Of a stretch of DNA of 40,231 nt, positions 1 to 9,978 are shown piece after piece; within the stretch, counting starts at the first letter, position 1, and every line of letters begins with the position of its first letter. The DNA is from Chloroflexota bacterium. GTDB taxonomy: Bacteria; Chloroflexota; Anaerolineae; Aggregatilineales; Phototrophicaceae. The DNA lies in contig JAPOOU010000088.1 of NCBI GenBank assembly GCA_026713245.1, positions 1 through 40,231 on the forward strand. The letters are read 5' to 3'. The position numbers were made by a program, and so were the translations under genes. The notes under the pieces were generated by a model. That model saw nothing but the letters and a program-made list of their open reading frames with translations, had not been told where the DNA came from and did not search any database.

Positions 1-99
1 AGGGCATCTTCCCAGCATTTGAGGACAAATTGCGCCCGCGCCTTGCATTCAACTGCCTGTCGAAAACTGTCCGCTCCTCAGCCCCTTGTGGGATTTCCG

Positions 100-118
100 C
101 CCCCCGTTTAGCGGGGGG
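100..118. repeat. GC-rich perfect hairpin upstream of murA
   Basis: CCCCCCG at 100-106 and CGGGGGG at 112-118 form a perfect 7-bp stem around a TTTAG loop. No U-run follows on either strand, so a terminator role is weak; it may be a member of a short palindromic intergenic repeat family or the 3' end of an upstream transcript outside the window. The remainder of 1-318 shows no gene I can support. Confidence 0.4.
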
Positions 119-318
119 ACCGAGGGGGCACAGGGCCGGGGGATGAGGGGTATATTTCAACAGCTTCCAGCGGATCGCCATTACTGGCCGTCAGCCGATT
201 GTTGTTCTCAATTTCAACCGACTGCGAAACAGTAGCGCTTCCTTTCGTTATCTATTCACAAACTAATGTGCTATCCTTGTCCAATAAAGAGTGCCGAGAT
301 CGGGAGGGTTTCCAGATC

Positions 319-1629
319 ATGAACACGTCAGCTTTCCGCGTAGTGGGTGGAAAACCCCTGCGCGGCACGGTTCAAGTGCAAAGGGCGAAGAACGCGATCC
401 TCGCAATGATTGCGACTTCGATCGTAGCCGAAGAAGGCGCAACTGTATTGCACGGTGTCCCCAACATTGAAGACGTACAGCGCGCGTTTGAGCTTTTGCG
501 CGCGGTCGGCGCGACGGTCGATCACGACAAGCAGACCGAGACTGTCCGAATCGACGCCTCGCGCGTGACTACCGGCATCCTCCCGCAGGAAATTGCCTCG
601 AAGTTTCGTGGCTCTGTGCTTTTTTTGGCGCCGCTACAAATTCGCCTCGGTTACGTAGAATTGCCCGGCAGCGGCGGCTGCGATATCGGCACGCGCAAGA
701 TCGACTTTCATCATCGCGGATTCGCCCGCCTTGGAGCCAGGGTGCAATACTTCGAGGACGGTCGCACAGTGATTGATCTCGAGAACCGCCGCTTCATAGG
801 TACGTCGCTCTATCTTGACTTGCCTAGCCATACAGGCACCGAGAATCTGATGTTAGCCGCGGCAACGGCCGGCGGGCAGACCCTCTTGGAAAACGCGTCA
901 GTCGAACCCGAAGTTCTCGACTTTGGAAATTTTCTGATCGGTATGGGCGCCGACATTCGTGGTTTGGGCACGCATACGCTCCTGATCAATGGCGTTGAGA
1001 AACTCCGCGCGATCGAATACACGCCGATGCCGGATCGCCTGGTGACGGGAACAGTCATGGTGGCCACTGCCATCACCGGGGGCGATGTCACTATTCGCGA
1101 TGTCGAACCTGATCACCTGCGTATTGTCATGGCAAAGCTGGAGCAGATGGGAGTCGGGATCGAAGTAGACGACAAGGCGATTCGCGTTTTTCGTCCACGG
1201 AATCGCGACCTGAATCCGATCAATATTCAGACGGACTTCTACCCAGGTTTCCCGACGGATCTACAGCCCTGCTTTGCGGCCTTATCCAGCGTGGCTAGAG
1301 GCACAAGCTATATCCGGGAACGCGTTTTCGACAACCGCTACGATTATGTGGACGCGCTCCTGCAAATGGGGGCGGATATTATTATAAGTCAAAGCGATGT
1401 CTGCATCATCAAGGGCGTTAACAAACTTCGCCCGTCGCGGATTAGGGCGGAAAGCATCCGCGCAGGAGCCACGGTCCTGCTGGCTGCACTTGCCGCCGCC
1501 GGTGAAAGCGTCATCGAAAACGTCTATCAGATTGACCGTGGATACGAGGAAATTGAATATCTGCTCAACCAAATCGGCGCTGACATCACTCGCATTGAAT
1601 CTCAGCTCGCCCCGGCGATCGCCTGGTGA
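319..1629 (+). CDS. murA: UDP-N-acetylglucosamine 1-carboxyvinyltransferase (MurA-type)
   Basis: Transfers enolpyruvate from PEP to UDP-GlcNAc, the first committed step of peptidoglycan synthesis, in the cytosol. The 436-residue length fits the EPSP-synthase/MurA family. Visible landmarks are the Lys-Asn pair (K24-N25, in QRAKNA), the catalytic loop GGCDIGTR with Cys121 (the PEP/fosfomycin Cys of MurA) and Arg126, the PTDLQP segment, and the C-terminal GYEEIE motif. The frame is open upstream to 199, but I chose the ATG at 319 because GGGAGG lies 11 nt before it and homology begins there. The substrate loop reads QRAKNA instead of the usual SGAKNA, so this is a divergent MurA or a second paralogue. 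It stands alone and converges on the leucine operon. Confidence 0.88.
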   Translation: MNTSAFRVVGGKPLRGTVQVQRAKNAILAMIATSIVAEEGATVLHGVPNIEDVQRAFELLRAVGATVDHDKQTETVRIDASRVTTGILPQEIASKFRGSVLFLAPLQIRLGYVELPGSGGCDIGTRKIDFHHRGFARLGARVQYFEDGRTVIDLENRRFIGTSLYLDLPSHTGTENLMLAAATAGGQTLLENASVEPEVLDFGNFLIGMGADIRGLGTHTLLINGVEKLRAIEYTPMPDRLVTGTVMVATAITGGDVTIRDVEPDHLRIVMAKLEQMGVGIEVDDKAIRVFRPRNRDLNPINIQTDFYPGFPTDLQPCFAALSSVARGTSYIRERVFDNRYDYVDALLQMGADIIISQSDVCIIKGVNKLRPSRIRAESIRAGATVLLAALAAAGESVIENVYQIDRGYEEIEYLLNQIGADITRIESQLAPAIAW

Positions 1630-1638
1630 TTCCAGGCG
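1620..1638. terminator. Possible bidirectional hairpin between murA and leuB
   Basis: CGCCTGG (1620-1626) and CCAGGCG (1632-1638) form a perfect 7-bp stem with a 5-nt loop that contains the murA stop codon. It sits between two convergent genes, where a shared terminator would be expected. There is no T-run on either side, so termination is a guess. Confidence 0.3.
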
Positions 1639-1656
1639 TCGGGAGTAGGGCGCAAT

Positions 1657-2718
1657 CTACAATTTGGCGATTACAGCCGCGGCGAATTCCTCAGTGGAGA
1701 CCGCCCCGCCTTCGCCCCCAGCTATATCGGCAGTGCGCAGTCCATCAGCCAGCACAGCATCGATAGCCGCCTCAATAGACGTGGCTTCTTCTTCCAGGCG
1801 CAGGCTGTAACGCAACAGCATTGCGGCGCTCAAGAACATGCCAATGGGGTTGGCTTTGCCCTGCCCGGCAATATCCGGGGCAGACCCGTGTACGGGCTCG
1901 TACAATCCAAATTGGTCCGACCGCAGCGAAGCCGAAGGCAACATCCCAAGGCTGCCGGCCAAAACGGACGCTTCATCGCTGAGAATGTCGCCGAACATAT
2001 TGCCCGCTACAATCACATCAAAGCTGCCCGGACGCGTCAGCAAGTGCATGGTCGCGGCATCAACCAACAGGTGCTCAAGCGCCACATCCGCGTAATCTTC
2101 AGAAACTTCGACAACCGTGCGCCGCCATAGACGCATGGACGCCAGCACATTGGCTTTGTCTACCGAGCACAACATTTTGCGGCGACCTTGCGCGGCGCGA
2201 AAGGCGACGTTCGCCACCTGTTCGACTTCGGCTCGCGAGTACCGCATGGTATCGTGAGACTCGTCGCCGCTGCCCTGTTCTTGCCGGTCGCCAAAATATA
2301 TGCCGCTGACCAATTCTCGCACGAAAAGTATGTCGACATCTCGCAGCAGCTCGGCGCGCAGAGGCGCATGTTCAACCAGAGCCGGATATGTCTTCACCGG
2401 GCGCAAATTAGCGAAAAGGCCAAAGTGCTGGCGCAGCCCGAGCAATCCGCGTTCCGGCTGCATGCTCGCCGTCGGATCCGACCATTTGGGTCCGCCAACC
2501 GCTCCTAGCAGTATCGCATCGGCGTTTTCGCAGATTTTGATCGTCTCGTCCGGCAGCGGATCGCCGGTTTCGTCGATAGCGATGCCACCAATCATCCCTT
2601 CAACAAAGGTGAAATCATGACCGTGTTTGTCGGCTATGACCAACAACAATCGTGTCGCATGATCTACGACTTCGGGACCAATACCGTCACCCGGCAATAC
2701 GGCAATACATGCCTTCAT
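1657..2718 (-). CDS. leuB: 3-isopropylmalate dehydrogenase
   Basis: NAD-dependent oxidative decarboxylation of 3-isopropylmalate to 2-ketoisocaproate in leucine synthesis. It would also act on beta-methylmalate in the citramalate route to isoleucine. The 353-residue protein starts MKACIAVLPGDGIGPEVV and carries LLGAVGGPKW, the NMFGDILSDEAS metal/substrate motif and YEPVHGSAPDIAGQGKANP, all typical of LeuB. A GGAG lies 10 nt before the ATG. It is the last gene of the nine-gene operon, 71 nt after cimA; an 8-bp inverted repeat (2740-2771) lies in that gap. Confidence 0.95.
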   Translation of the reverse strand: MKACIAVLPGDGIGPEVVDHATRLLLVIADKHGHDFTFVEGMIGGIAIDETGDPLPDETIKICENADAILLGAVGGPKWSDPTASMQPERGLLGLRQHFGLFANLRPVKTYPALVEHAPLRAELLRDVDILFVRELVSGIYFGDRQEQGSGDESHDTMRYSRAEVEQVANVAFRAAQGRRKMLCSVDKANVLASMRLWRRTVVEVSEDYADVALEHLLVDAATMHLLTRPGSFDVIVAGNMFGDILSDEASVLAGSLGMLPSASLRSDQFGLYEPVHGSAPDIAGQGKANPIGMFLSAAMLLRYSLRLEEEATSIEAAIDAVLADGLRTADIAGGEGGAVSTEEFAAAVIAKL

Positions 2719-2739
2719 TTCAAATTCACTCCATTAGGC

Positions 2740-2771
2740 GCGCTGTGGCGCAATAGCGGATCGCACAGCGC
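2740..2771 (-). other. Inverted repeat between cimA and leuB
   Basis: GCGCTGTG (2740-2747) and CACAGCGC (2764-2771) are a perfect 8-bp inverted repeat with a 16-nt loop in the cimA-leuB gap. It has no U-run, so it is more likely an intercistronic RNA stem (stability or processing) than a terminator. The role is inference. Confidence 0.3.
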
Positions 2772-2789
2772 AATTGAATAAAGTCCGTC

Positions 2790-4391
2790 CTAGTCACTCA
2801 TCAAGAGGGACGGATGCGCTTTCTTTTCGTCAGCCACCGACAAGCCATATTCGACGCTATCGACCAGCGCCAGCCAACTGGCGCATATGATGTCAGTCCC
2901 CGCGCCAACGGTACTCCAGCGTTCGCTGCCATTGTACGAATCAATCAGAACGCGTGTCATGGCGCCGGTTGCGTTCTCACTGTCCAGTATTCGCACTTTG
3001 TAATCTACCAACTGTATGTCTCGCAGCGCTGGATACGTCGGCAGCAAGGCTTTTCGCAGCGCAAGGTCTAGCGCGTTTACGGGCCCGTTGCCTTCGGCGG
3101 CCGTGTGCACGATATCGCCATCGACATCGAGTTTGACCATGGCTTCCGCCAATTGCCCGCGACCTTGTCGATCCTCGACAATAACTGTGAAGTCGATCAA
3201 GTTGAAGAGCGGCTGATAGTTCGGACGAGCCCGCCGGAGCCGCACCGCGACCGATGCCTCAGCGCCTTCAAATACAAAACCGGCGTTCTCCAGGTGCTTG
3301 ATGTCATTAAGGACCTGTACTGCCTCGTCCTTGGAGACATCAAGACCGAGTTCTTCCGCCTTGCTTAGCAGATTCCCGCGACCTGACAGATCGGACACCA
3401 AGATCCGAGTCTTGTTACCAACCTTTATTGGTTCGATGTGCTGATAGCTGTCAACATTGCGCCGCATGGCCGCCACGTGGATGCCGCCTTTATGCGCGAA
3501 CGCGCTCTTGCCAACGTAAGGCAAATGCGTATCCGGCGCCAGGTTTGCGATCTCGGCAACCGCGCGTGAAAGCGGCGTCAGGGTTGCGAGATTGCCATCT
3601 TCCGCCAAACAGGGAATACCCATCTTGAGAATCAGATCCGGTATGATGCTGCAGAGGTTGGCGTTGCCACAGCGTTCGCCATAACCGTTGATAGTGCCTT
3701 GTACATGGATAGCGCCTGCGCGCACTGCCGCCAATGAATTGGCGACCGCGAGTTCGCTGTCGTTGTGCGTATGGATGCCGAAATCCATTTCCGGAAACAG
3801 CGCGCGCGCCTTGTGCATGAATTCCGACACTTCCCACGGTGTCGAGCCGCCGTTGGTATCACAGAGTACAATGACGTCGGCGCCGCCTTCGCATGCCGCG
3901 GCCAAGGTATCGAATCCGTATTCCATATCCAGCTTGGCGCCGTCAAAGAAATGTTCAGCATCATAAATCACTTCTTTGCCCAGGCTCTTGAGAAAGGCAA
4001 GACTGTCGGCGATCATATTCAAGTTTTCGTCTGCGGTGGTCTGCAATACATCGGTGACATGTAACATGGACGTTTTGCCAACGACTGTCACCACAGGCGT
4101 ATTTGCATCCACCAACGCGCGAATATTCGCGTCATCATCCGGCGCGACGCCTTTTCGCCGAGTGGAACCGAAGGCGGTGATCAGAGAATGCCGAAGGTTC
4201 AGCTCGCGCGCCTGATCGAAGTAAGCGACGTCTTTGGGGTTGGAACCGGGCCAACCTCCTTCGATGTACTTCACGCCTAATTCGTCCAGCAGTTTCGTGA
4301 TATGAATTTTGTCCGCGACCGAAAAGGAAATGCCTTCCCGCTGGCTGCCATCACGCAAGGTCGTATCGTAAATTGTCACACGTTGCTTCAA
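2790..4391 (-). CDS. cimA: (R)-citramalate synthase
   Basis: Condenses pyruvate and acetyl-CoA to (R)-citramalate, the entry to a threonine-independent isoleucine route; the product is processed by LeuCD and LeuB encoded next to it. The 533-residue protein has the HMGL-like TIM barrel first (TTLRDGSQREGISFSV, then GVKYIEGGWPGSNPKD, which separates CimA from LeuA; metal motif HTHND) and a C-terminal LeuA_dimer allosteric domain from about residue 400. The start is a TTG supported by a very strong GGGGAGGT five nt upstream. leuD ends 43 nt before it. Distinguishing it from LeuA rests on family motifs; substrate choice was not tested. Confidence 0.92.
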   Translation of the reverse strand: MKQRVTIYDTTLRDGSQREGISFSVADKIHITKLLDELGVKYIEGGWPGSNPKDVAYFDQARELNLRHSLITAFGSTRRKGVAPDDDANIRALVDANTPVVTVVGKTSMLHVTDVLQTTADENLNMIADSLAFLKSLGKEVIYDAEHFFDGAKLDMEYGFDTLAAACEGGADVIVLCDTNGGSTPWEVSEFMHKARALFPEMDFGIHTHNDSELAVANSLAAVRAGAIHVQGTINGYGERCGNANLCSIIPDLILKMGIPCLAEDGNLATLTPLSRAVAEIANLAPDTHLPYVGKSAFAHKGGIHVAAMRRNVDSYQHIEPIKVGNKTRILVSDLSGRGNLLSKAEELGLDVSKDEAVQVLNDIKHLENAGFVFEGAEASVAVRLRRARPNYQPLFNLIDFTVIVEDRQGRGQLAEAMVKLDVDGDIVHTAAEGNGPVNALDLALRKALLPTYPALRDIQLVDYKVRILDSENATGAMTRVLIDSYNGSERWSTVGAGTDIICASWLALVDSVEYGLSVADEKKAHPSLLMSD

Positions 4392-4434
4392 TTCAAACCT
4401 CCCCTACCGGCGGGATCTGCCGTCACAACTTCGA

Positions 4435-5046
4435 TCAGGCAGTCGTCTCAACGCGCTGCGGATTGCGGGCTTCAAAATCGCGAACTTCTTCCTCAAGGTT
4501 GAGCAAGTATCCCAATTGATCCACACCGTTCAACAGACAGTACTTGGAAAACCCATCCAGGGGAAACTGGACTTGGCGGCCATCCGGCAGTTTCAAGCGC
4601 TGCGCTTCTACATCAACGCTTACCGACGTAGCCGGATCTTCATCTGCCAGGCTGAATAACTGCTGTTGCGTTTCTTCATCGACAATGATCGGGAGCAAGC
4701 CATTCTTGAGCGCGTTATTGCGAAAGATATCGGCGAACTCGGTGCTGATAACGGCCTTGAAACCAGCGCCGACAAGCGCCCAGGGCGCGTGCTCGCGGGA
4801 GCTGCCGCAGCCGAAGTTATTGCCGGCTATCAAGACTGAGGCGCCGGCATAAGCTGGATTGTTCAAAATGAAATCCGGATTCGGCGTTTTGCCGTCTTCC
4901 TGATAGCGCCAGTCGCAGAATGCCGCTTTGCCCAAGCCTTCCTTGTCCGTCACTTTGAGGAAGCGCGCCGGAATGATCTGGTCGGTATCAATGTCGTTGA
5001 CTGCAATGGCGACGATAGTCCCTTGGATATGCCTCAGTTTTTCCAT
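4435..5046 (-). CDS. leuD: 3-isopropylmalate dehydratase small subunit
   Basis: Swivel-domain subunit of isopropylmalate isomerase, which together with LeuC interconverts 2- and 3-isopropylmalate (and citramalate/methylmalate). The 203-residue protein has [14 protein letters not shown] near the N-terminus and the substrate-specificity loop [16 protein letters not shown], then [20 protein letters not shown] lies 7 nt before the ATG. It follows leuC by 25 nt, the usual heterodimer gene pair. Confidence 0.96.
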   Translation of the reverse strand: MEKLRHIQGTIVAIAVNDIDTDQIIPARFLKVTDKEGLGKAAFCDWRYQEDGKTPNPDFILNNPAYAGASVLIAGNNFGCGSSREHAPWALVGAGFKAVISTEFADIFRNNALKNGLLPIIVDEETQQQLFSLADEDPATSVSVDVEAQRLKLPDGRQVQFPLDGFSKYCLLNGVDQLGYLLNLEEEVRDFEARNPQRVETTA

Positions 5047-5071
5047 TCTTTTCTCCCTGGCGGCTCTTGGA

Positions 5072-6502
5072 CTAAAGCATAGCGCGCGGATCGCTAACGA
5101 CGCCGTTAACGGCTGAAGCGGTCGCGGTCAAGGGACTGGCCAGGAAGGTGCGACCGCCCTTGCCCTGCCGCCCTTCGAAATTGCGGTTACTGGTAGAAAC
5201 CGCGTATTGACCGGGCTCTAGTTGATCGCCGTTCATCGCGATGCACATCGAACAGCCCGCTTCCCGCCATTCCGCGCCCGCCGCGCGGAACACTTCGTCC
5301 AGTCCTTCGGATTCCGCCTGCTTCTTCACTTGCTGAGAGCCCGGCACAACCATCATGCGTACATTTTCAGCCACTCGGCGGCCTTGAATGAATTTGGCTG
5401 CCTGCCGCAAATCGCTTATCCGCGAATTCGTGCAACTGCCGATAAAGACCACGTCGATCGGCTTTCCCAGCAACTGCTGTCCCGGCTGCAGATCCATGTA
5501 AGCCAGCGCTTTGTCGAGCGCTGTTTTCTTGTTGTAGTCTCGCTCGTCAGCTGGCGCGGGAACTGCGGCGGTTATAGGCATACCCATACCGGGATTGGTT
5601 CCGTAAGTAATCATCGGGATTAACTCGTCAGCCTGCAGCGTGATCTCCTGGTCAAATGCCGCGTCATCGTCAGTCGGCAGTCGGCGCCATTTGGCGAGCG
5701 CGGCATCCCAGTCGGCGCCCGACGGCGCATGTTCGCGCCCGCTGATGTACTCAAATGTAGTATCGTCGGGGGCGACCATGCCAGCGCGAGCGCCGCCTTC
5801 AATCGACATATTGCAGACGGTCATCCGCCCTTCCATGCCCAAAGCCCGAATGGCTTCTCCGCGGTATTCAAAGACATATCCCGTTCCCCCGCCGATACCG
5901 ATGCGGGCAATTATCGCCAGGATTATGTCCTTTGCGGTGACGCCCTCTTCCAGCTTGCCCTCGACATTCACAGCCATGGTCTTGGGCTTGTTCTGCAAAA
6001 GCGTCTGTGTAGCCAGGACGTGACCGACCTCGCTCGTGCCGATGCCGAAAGCCAACGCGCCGAAGGCGCCATGCGTACTGGTGTGGCTGTCGCCGCAGAC
6101 AATGGTCATGCCGGGCTGCGTCAGGCCTTTTTCCGGGCCAATGACGTGTACAATTCCTTGGTGTTCGTCCCCCAGGGCGTACATGGGAATACCGAAATCG
6201 TCACAATTCCGCGTGAATGTATCGAGTTGCTTGGCCGCCATCGCGTCCGCAACCGGTATGATGCCCATCTCGTCGCGAGGAGTGGTCGGCGTGCTATGGT
6301 CCATGGTGCCAATTGTCAGATCGGGACGTCGCACCATGAGTCCGCGTTCGCGCAACATCGAAAAGGCTTGCGGAGACGTAACTTCGTGAACCAGGTGCAA
6401 GTCAATATAGAGTACAGCCGGGCTGTCTTCGCTCTGATCTCGAACTGTATGCGAACCCCATACCTTCTCGAAAAGGGTGCAGGGTCTCCCATTGTTTGTC
6501 AT
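5072..6502 (-). CDS. leuC: 3-isopropylmalate dehydratase large subunit
   Basis: Aconitase-family catalytic subunit with a [4Fe-4S] cluster; partner of LeuD. The 476-residue protein contains [38 protein letters not shown], and the cluster cysteines in FIGSCTNSR and CSMCIAMN. An upstream in-frame TTG exists at 6520, but I chose the ATG at 6502 because GAGGA sits 7 nt before it and the family start matches. The gap to leuA is 46 nt, consistent with one transcript. Confidence 0.96.
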   Translation of the reverse strand: MTNNGRPCTLFEKVWGSHTVRDQSEDSPAVLYIDLHLVHEVTSPQAFSMLRERGLMVRRPDLTIGTMDHSTPTTPRDEMGIIPVADAMAAKQLDTFTRNCDDFGIPMYALGDEHQGIVHVIGPEKGLTQPGMTIVCGDSHTSTHGAFGALAFGIGTSEVGHVLATQTLLQNKPKTMAVNVEGKLEEGVTAKDIILAIIARIGIGGGTGYVFEYRGEAIRALGMEGRMTVCNMSIEGGARAGMVAPDDTTFEYISGREHAPSGADWDAALAKWRRLPTDDDAAFDQEITLQADELIPMITYGTNPGMGMPITAAVPAPADERDYNKKTALDKALAYMDLQPGQQLLGKPIDVVFIGSCTNSRISDLRQAAKFIQGRRVAENVRMMVVPGSQQVKKQAESEGLDEVFRAAGAEWREAGCSMCIAMNGDQLEPGQYAVSTSNRNFEGRQGKGGRTFLASPLTATASAVNGVVSDPRAML

Positions 6503-6548
6503 GTTGTGTTCCTCTTGCAAATCATAAGCTGAATACGGTACCGCGCGC

Positions 6549-8162
6549 TTAGGAAGTGGATGTCAATCCCACCGTCGCCGCTTCGCCTTCGGGCGCGACA
6601 TCCCCGATACCCAGGCTGGATATCATGCGGTTCAACGCCGCGACATAGGCTTTGACGCTGGAAACGATAATATCGCTGTCAGCGCCATAGCCGCCAAAGG
6701 TCCGATTGCTGTTTTCCGGCGAGATGCGCACGGTGACTTCGCCCAGCGCGTCGATGCCCTCTGTTACGCTGTGCACGTTGAATTCCAGCAAGACGCTGGG
6801 CGCCTGTATGATCTCGTCGATGGCGCGGTATGACGCGTCCACAGGTCCTGTGCCCACCGACGCGACGATGAATTCCTCGCCATCTTGATTGATCATTTTA
6901 ACGGTCGCGGTCGGCAGACCCATCGTGCCGCACGCGACCTGGATATCAACCAGCCGAAAATGATCTTCCGGCTTCTGAGCGGCTTCATCCGCGACCAAAG
7001 CTTCCAGATCAGCATCGGTAACGGTTTTTTTGACGTCCGCCAGATCTTTGAAGCGCTTGAAAATCTCGATCAGTTCCTCGCCGTCGATCTCGTACCCCAG
7101 CTCGCGCAATCGTACCCGCAAGGCGTGCCTGCCGCTCAACTTGCCCAATACCAGCTTGCTCTGGGTCAAGCCGACATCTTCCGGCATCATGATCTCGAAT
7201 GTTTCGGCGTTTTTGAGTACGCCGTCCTGATGGATGCCGGATTCATGCGCGAAGGCGTTGGCGCCGACAATTGCCTTGTTTGCTTGCACCGGCATACCCA
7301 TATAGTTGCGGACCATGCGGCTGGTCTTCATAATCTGAGTCGAGTCGATATTGGTTCGCAGGCCATAATAAGCCTTGCGCGTCTGGATTGACATCACAAC
7401 TTCTTCCAGGCTGGTATTGCCCGCGCGCTCGCCAATGCCATTAATGGTAACCTCGACCTGGCGCACGCCTTTCTTCAAGCCGGCCAAAGTATTGGCGGTC
7501 GCCAGTCCCAAATCGTTATGGCAGTGCACGGACCAAATCACCCCGCTGCCGGGCCCGGCGCCGGGCGTCTCGTTGATCAACATCTCCAGCGTTTCCGCCC
7601 ATTCAGTAGGCATCACATAGCCAACTGTATCCGGGATATTCAAGGTGGTGGCGCCGGCTTCGACAGCGACGGCGCAGGCTTGAATCAAGTATTCCGTGTC
7701 GGTCCGTCCCGCGTCCATCGGGCTGAACTCGACGTCAACGCATAGGCTTTTGGCCAGCGTGACCGCCTCGCGGATGCGTTGCAAGCCTTCGTCTTTGTCG
7801 ATGCGCAGCATCGCCAAATGGCTTGGTGATGTCCCAAGGAAAGTATGAATGCGCGGTTTGGCAGCCTCGCGCACACCGTCCCAGGCGGCCAATATATCGC
7901 CTTCAAGCGCCCGCGAAAGCCCCGCGATCGTCGGCCCATCGGGCGTTCCGACTTCGCGGGCTATCCGCTGCACCGCTTTCAGATCGTCTGGGGACGCGGC
8001 CGGGAATCCGGCTTCTATCACATCGACGCCGAGGCGCGACAATTGCCGGGCTATTTCCAGTTTTTCGGCGCTGGACAAGGTCGCGCCCGGGCTTTGCTCC
8101 CCATCGCGCAGCGTCGTGTCAAAGACGATGACAGTGTTTTCGTCGTACGTTCGCATTACCAT
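6549..8162 (-). CDS. leuA: 2-isopropylmalate synthase
   Basis: Condenses acetyl-CoA with 2-ketoisovalerate, the committed step of leucine synthesis and usual target of leucine feedback. The 537-residue protein has the catalytic barrel ([16 protein letters not shown] at about 14-29, [21 protein letters not shown] metal motif, SGIHQDG) and the C-terminal regulatory LeuA_dimer domain from about residue 395. The ATG at 8162 has AAGGA 10 nt upstream; a second ATG two codons later is less well spaced. Its start lies inside a small ORF (8119-8247) that has the strongest ribosome-binding site of the operon, suggesting translational coupling. Confidence 0.95.
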   Translation of the reverse strand: MVMRTYDENTVIVFDTTLRDGEQSPGATLSSAEKLEIARQLSRLGVDVIEAGFPAASPDDLKAVQRIAREVGTPDGPTIAGLSRALEGDILAAWDGVREAAKPRIHTFLGTSPSHLAMLRIDKDEGLQRIREAVTLAKSLCVDVEFSPMDAGRTDTEYLIQACAVAVEAGATTLNIPDTVGYVMPTEWAETLEMLINETPGAGPGSGVIWSVHCHNDLGLATANTLAGLKKGVRQVEVTINGIGERAGNTSLEEVVMSIQTRKAYYGLRTNIDSTQIMKTSRMVRNYMGMPVQANKAIVGANAFAHESGIHQDGVLKNAETFEIMMPEDVGLTQSKLVLGKLSGRHALRVRLRELGYEIDGEELIEIFKRFKDLADVKKTVTDADLEALVADEAAQKPEDHFRLVDIQVACGTMGLPTATVKMINQDGEEFIVASVGTGPVDASYRAIDEIIQAPSVLLEFNVHSVTEGIDALGEVTVRISPENSNRTFGGYGADSDIIVSSVKAYVAALNRMISSLGIGDVAPEGEAATVGLTSTS

Positions 8163-8247
8163 AGAGAGGTGTTCCTTTCGTCATTCGAATCCGGCCAGGC
8201 GAGTAAATCATTCGTCGTCTAAGATCAACGAGACCATCCTCTGACAT
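8119..8247 (-). CDS. Small ORF with perfect Shine-Dalgarno, overlapping leuA start
   Basis: A 42-residue ORF ([19 protein letters not shown]...HCHRL) starts at the ATG at 8247, six nt after AAAGGAGGT (8262-8254 on the minus strand), the best anti-16S match seen in the operon. It runs 44 nt into leuA in another frame. It is basic and not rich in Leu/Ile/Val, so it is not an obvious attenuator peptide. A ribosome ending here would stop just past the leuA start, so it may couple or tune leuA translation. The TGACATGTCA palindrome (8242-8251) overlaps its start codon. Whether the peptide itself matters is unknown. Confidence 0.45.
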   Translation of the reverse strand: MSEDGLVDLRRRMIYSPGRIRMTKGTPLYGNANVRRKHCHRL

Positions 8248-8253
8248 GTCAAC

Positions 8254-8262
8254 ACCTCCTTT
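8254..8262 (-). promoter_or_regulatory. Consensus Shine-Dalgarno between ilvC and leuA
   Basis: On the minus strand this reads AAAGGAGGT, a near-complete complement of the 16S 3' end, 6 nt before an ATG that is not the leuA start. It is the basis for calling the 42-codon ORF at 8119-8247. Confidence 0.6.
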
Positions 8263-8302
8263 CCATTCGTAAGTCCATGGAACAACGGCTTCTACTATCC
8301 CG

Positions 8303-9313
8303 CTAGTCGCTTTGCTTGATATTCTTGGCATCGAGGAAAGGCATCATTTGACGCAGATCGGCCCCAACCTTCTCGATCAACAGATCATGTTCGCGTTGGC
8401 GGCGGGCATTGAAATTGGGACGGCCCTGGCGGTTTTCGTCGATCCAGTCACGCGCGAATTCGCCGTTTTGGATCCGCTGCAACACGCCCGCCATCTCTTC
8501 CTTGACCGTATCTTCGAATTGGTCGCCGATGACGTAGCCGCCATGTTCCGCCGTATTGCTGACGCTATACCACATATAGCTCAAGCCGCCTTCATATAGC
8601 AGGTCCACAATTAGCTTCAATTCGTGCAGGCACTCAAAATACGCGACCTCCGGCTGATAGCCGGCTTTGACCAAGGTCTCGAAGCTGGCGCGAATCAGGG
8701 CGGTTACGCCACCGCACAAGACGACTTGCTCGCCGAAAAGATCAGTCTCGGTTTCTTCTTTGAAAGTCGTCTCGATAACGCCCGCGCGCGTACATCCAAT
8801 GGCCTTCGCGTATGCCAGTGCCAGCGCTGTCGCGTTGCCGCTGGCATCTTGTTCAATCGCGACCAGCCCGGGCGTGCCGGCGCCCTCGGTGAATACTTCC
8901 CGGACGCGATGGCCCGGCGCCTTGGGCGCAACCATCGCCACATCAACGGTTTCGGGCGGAACGATCTCCTTGAAATGTATATTGAAGCCGTGCGCGAACA
9001 TCAACATGGCGCCGTCTCTTAGATTGGGCGCGATATGTTCGTCATACACAGCCGCCTGCCTGGTATCCGGAATCAAGATCATGACCACATCGGCGCGTTT
9101 GGCCGCCTCCGCAACGGTGAAAACTTGCAGCCCGTCAGCTTCGGCCTTTGCCTTGCTCTGGCTGCCCGTATGAAGGCCGACTATCACGTCCTGACCATTG
9201 TCCCGCGCGTTTAACGCATGCGCGTGCCCCTGGCTGCCGTATCCGATCACCGCGATGGTCTTGCCATCAAGCAGGTTCAGATCCGCGTCCTGGTCGTAGT
9301 AGAGTTTTGCCAT
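8303..9313 (-). CDS. ilvC: Ketol-acid reductoisomerase (class I)
   Basis: Converts acetolactate/acetohydroxybutyrate to the dihydroxy acids for valine, leucine and isoleucine, using NAD(P)H and Mg. The 336-residue length is the short class I form. Motifs: Rossmann [12 protein letters not shown] at about 24-35, [12 protein letters not shown], the metal-binding [12 protein letters not shown], and the knotted C-terminal part with [22 protein letters not shown] lies about 11 nt before the ATG. It is separated from ilvN by 77 nt containing a small hairpin and from leuA by 140 nt containing the small ORF. Confidence 0.97.
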   Translation of the reverse strand: MAKLYYDQDADLNLLDGKTIAVIGYGSQGHAHALNARDNGQDVIVGLHTGSQSKAKAEADGLQVFTVAEAAKRADVVMILIPDTRQAAVYDEHIAPNLRDGAMLMFAHGFNIHFKEIVPPETVDVAMVAPKAPGHRVREVFTEGAGTPGLVAIEQDASGNATALALAYAKAIGCTRAGVIETTFKEETETDLFGEQVVLCGGVTALIRASFETLVKAGYQPEVAYFECLHELKLIVDLLYEGGLSYMWYSVSNTAEHGGYVIGDQFEDTVKEEMAGVLQRIQNGEFARDWIDENRQGRPNFNARRQREHDLLIEKVGADLRQMMPFLDAKNIKQSD

Positions 9314-9356
9314 TGATGGATATTCTCCCTTTTAAAAAGATCGCTAAGCAAAATGC

Positions 9357-9380
9357 TGCGGCGCAGAGCGAGCAGCCGCA
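9357..9380 (-). other. Intercistronic hairpin between ilvN and ilvC
   Basis: TGCGGC (9357-9362) and GCCGCA (9375-9380) pair with a 12-nt loop. There is no U-run, so termination is unlikely; it may be an RNA processing or stability stem. Low support. Confidence 0.25.
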
Positions 9381-9390
9381 AATGTACACG

Positions 9391-9978
9391 TCAAATCACA
9401 TTGCCGTTGCCGCCGGACGAGAGTTCGTCCTGAATCTTGGCAAGATCGCGGCGAGTGAAGTTGGTGTCGTGAATCCGCGTGCCGCGCCCCATTGACACCA
9501 CGCCCGTTCGAATCATTTCAACGATGCCAGTAGGCCGTACCTCATCAATGAACTCTTCCAGAATCTCTTCGGTGCCGACCATTTCGATGATAGCGACCTT
9601 GGGACCGACATCGACAATGCGCGCCGGGTAACGGTCGCAGATCTCGGTTATGGTATTGCGAGAGTCTGCATCGTCATTTCGCACCTTGATCAGCGCCAGA
9701 TCGCGCTCGACATGAGGTTCGTTGTCCAGCACGCGCACGTCGATGACGTTAACGAGTTTTTGCAAGTTGGTCGCGATCTTCATGGCGTATTCAGGACCCG
9801 CGACGACGCGAATGGTCATGCGCGAGATATGCGGCTTGTGCGTACGCCCTACGGTCAAGCTGTCAATATTGAAGGCGCGCCGCCGGAAGAGGCTGGCGAT
9901 CCGGTTCAATACCCCTGGTTCATTCTCCACCAAAGCGACAACGGTTACCTTGTTGATGTCTACCTGGCTGGTCATCAT
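9391..9978 (-). CDS. ilvN: Acetolactate synthase small (regulatory) subunit
   Basis: Regulatory subunit of acetohydroxyacid synthase; binds branched-chain amino acids (usually valine) and activates IlvB. The 195-residue protein has an N-terminal ACT domain (TVVALVENEPGVLNRIASLF, NIDSLTVGRT) and the C-terminal small-subunit domain (EMVGTEEILEEFIDEV). It overlaps the end of ilvB as ATGATG across the TGA. The second ATG (9975) is better spaced from GGGGAGG, giving TGATG coupling. Tight coupling fits a stoichiometric complex. Confidence 0.96.
   Translation of the reverse strand: MMTSQVDINKVTVVALVENEPGVLNRIASLFRRRAFNIDSLTVGRTHKPHISRMTIRVVAGPEYAMKIATNLQKLVNVIDVRVLDNEPHVERDLALIKVRNDDADSRNTITEICDRYPARIVDVGPKVAIIEMVGTEEILEEFIDEVRPTGIVEMIRTGVVSMGRGTRIHDTNFTRRDLAKIQDELSSGGNGNVI

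Noticed and set aside
5729..6532. 267-codon plus-strand ORF opposite leuC
   Set aside because: Shadow of leuC in the antisense frame, with no recognisable domains or ribosome site; the same applies to the 409-codon frame opposite ilvB (10773-12002).
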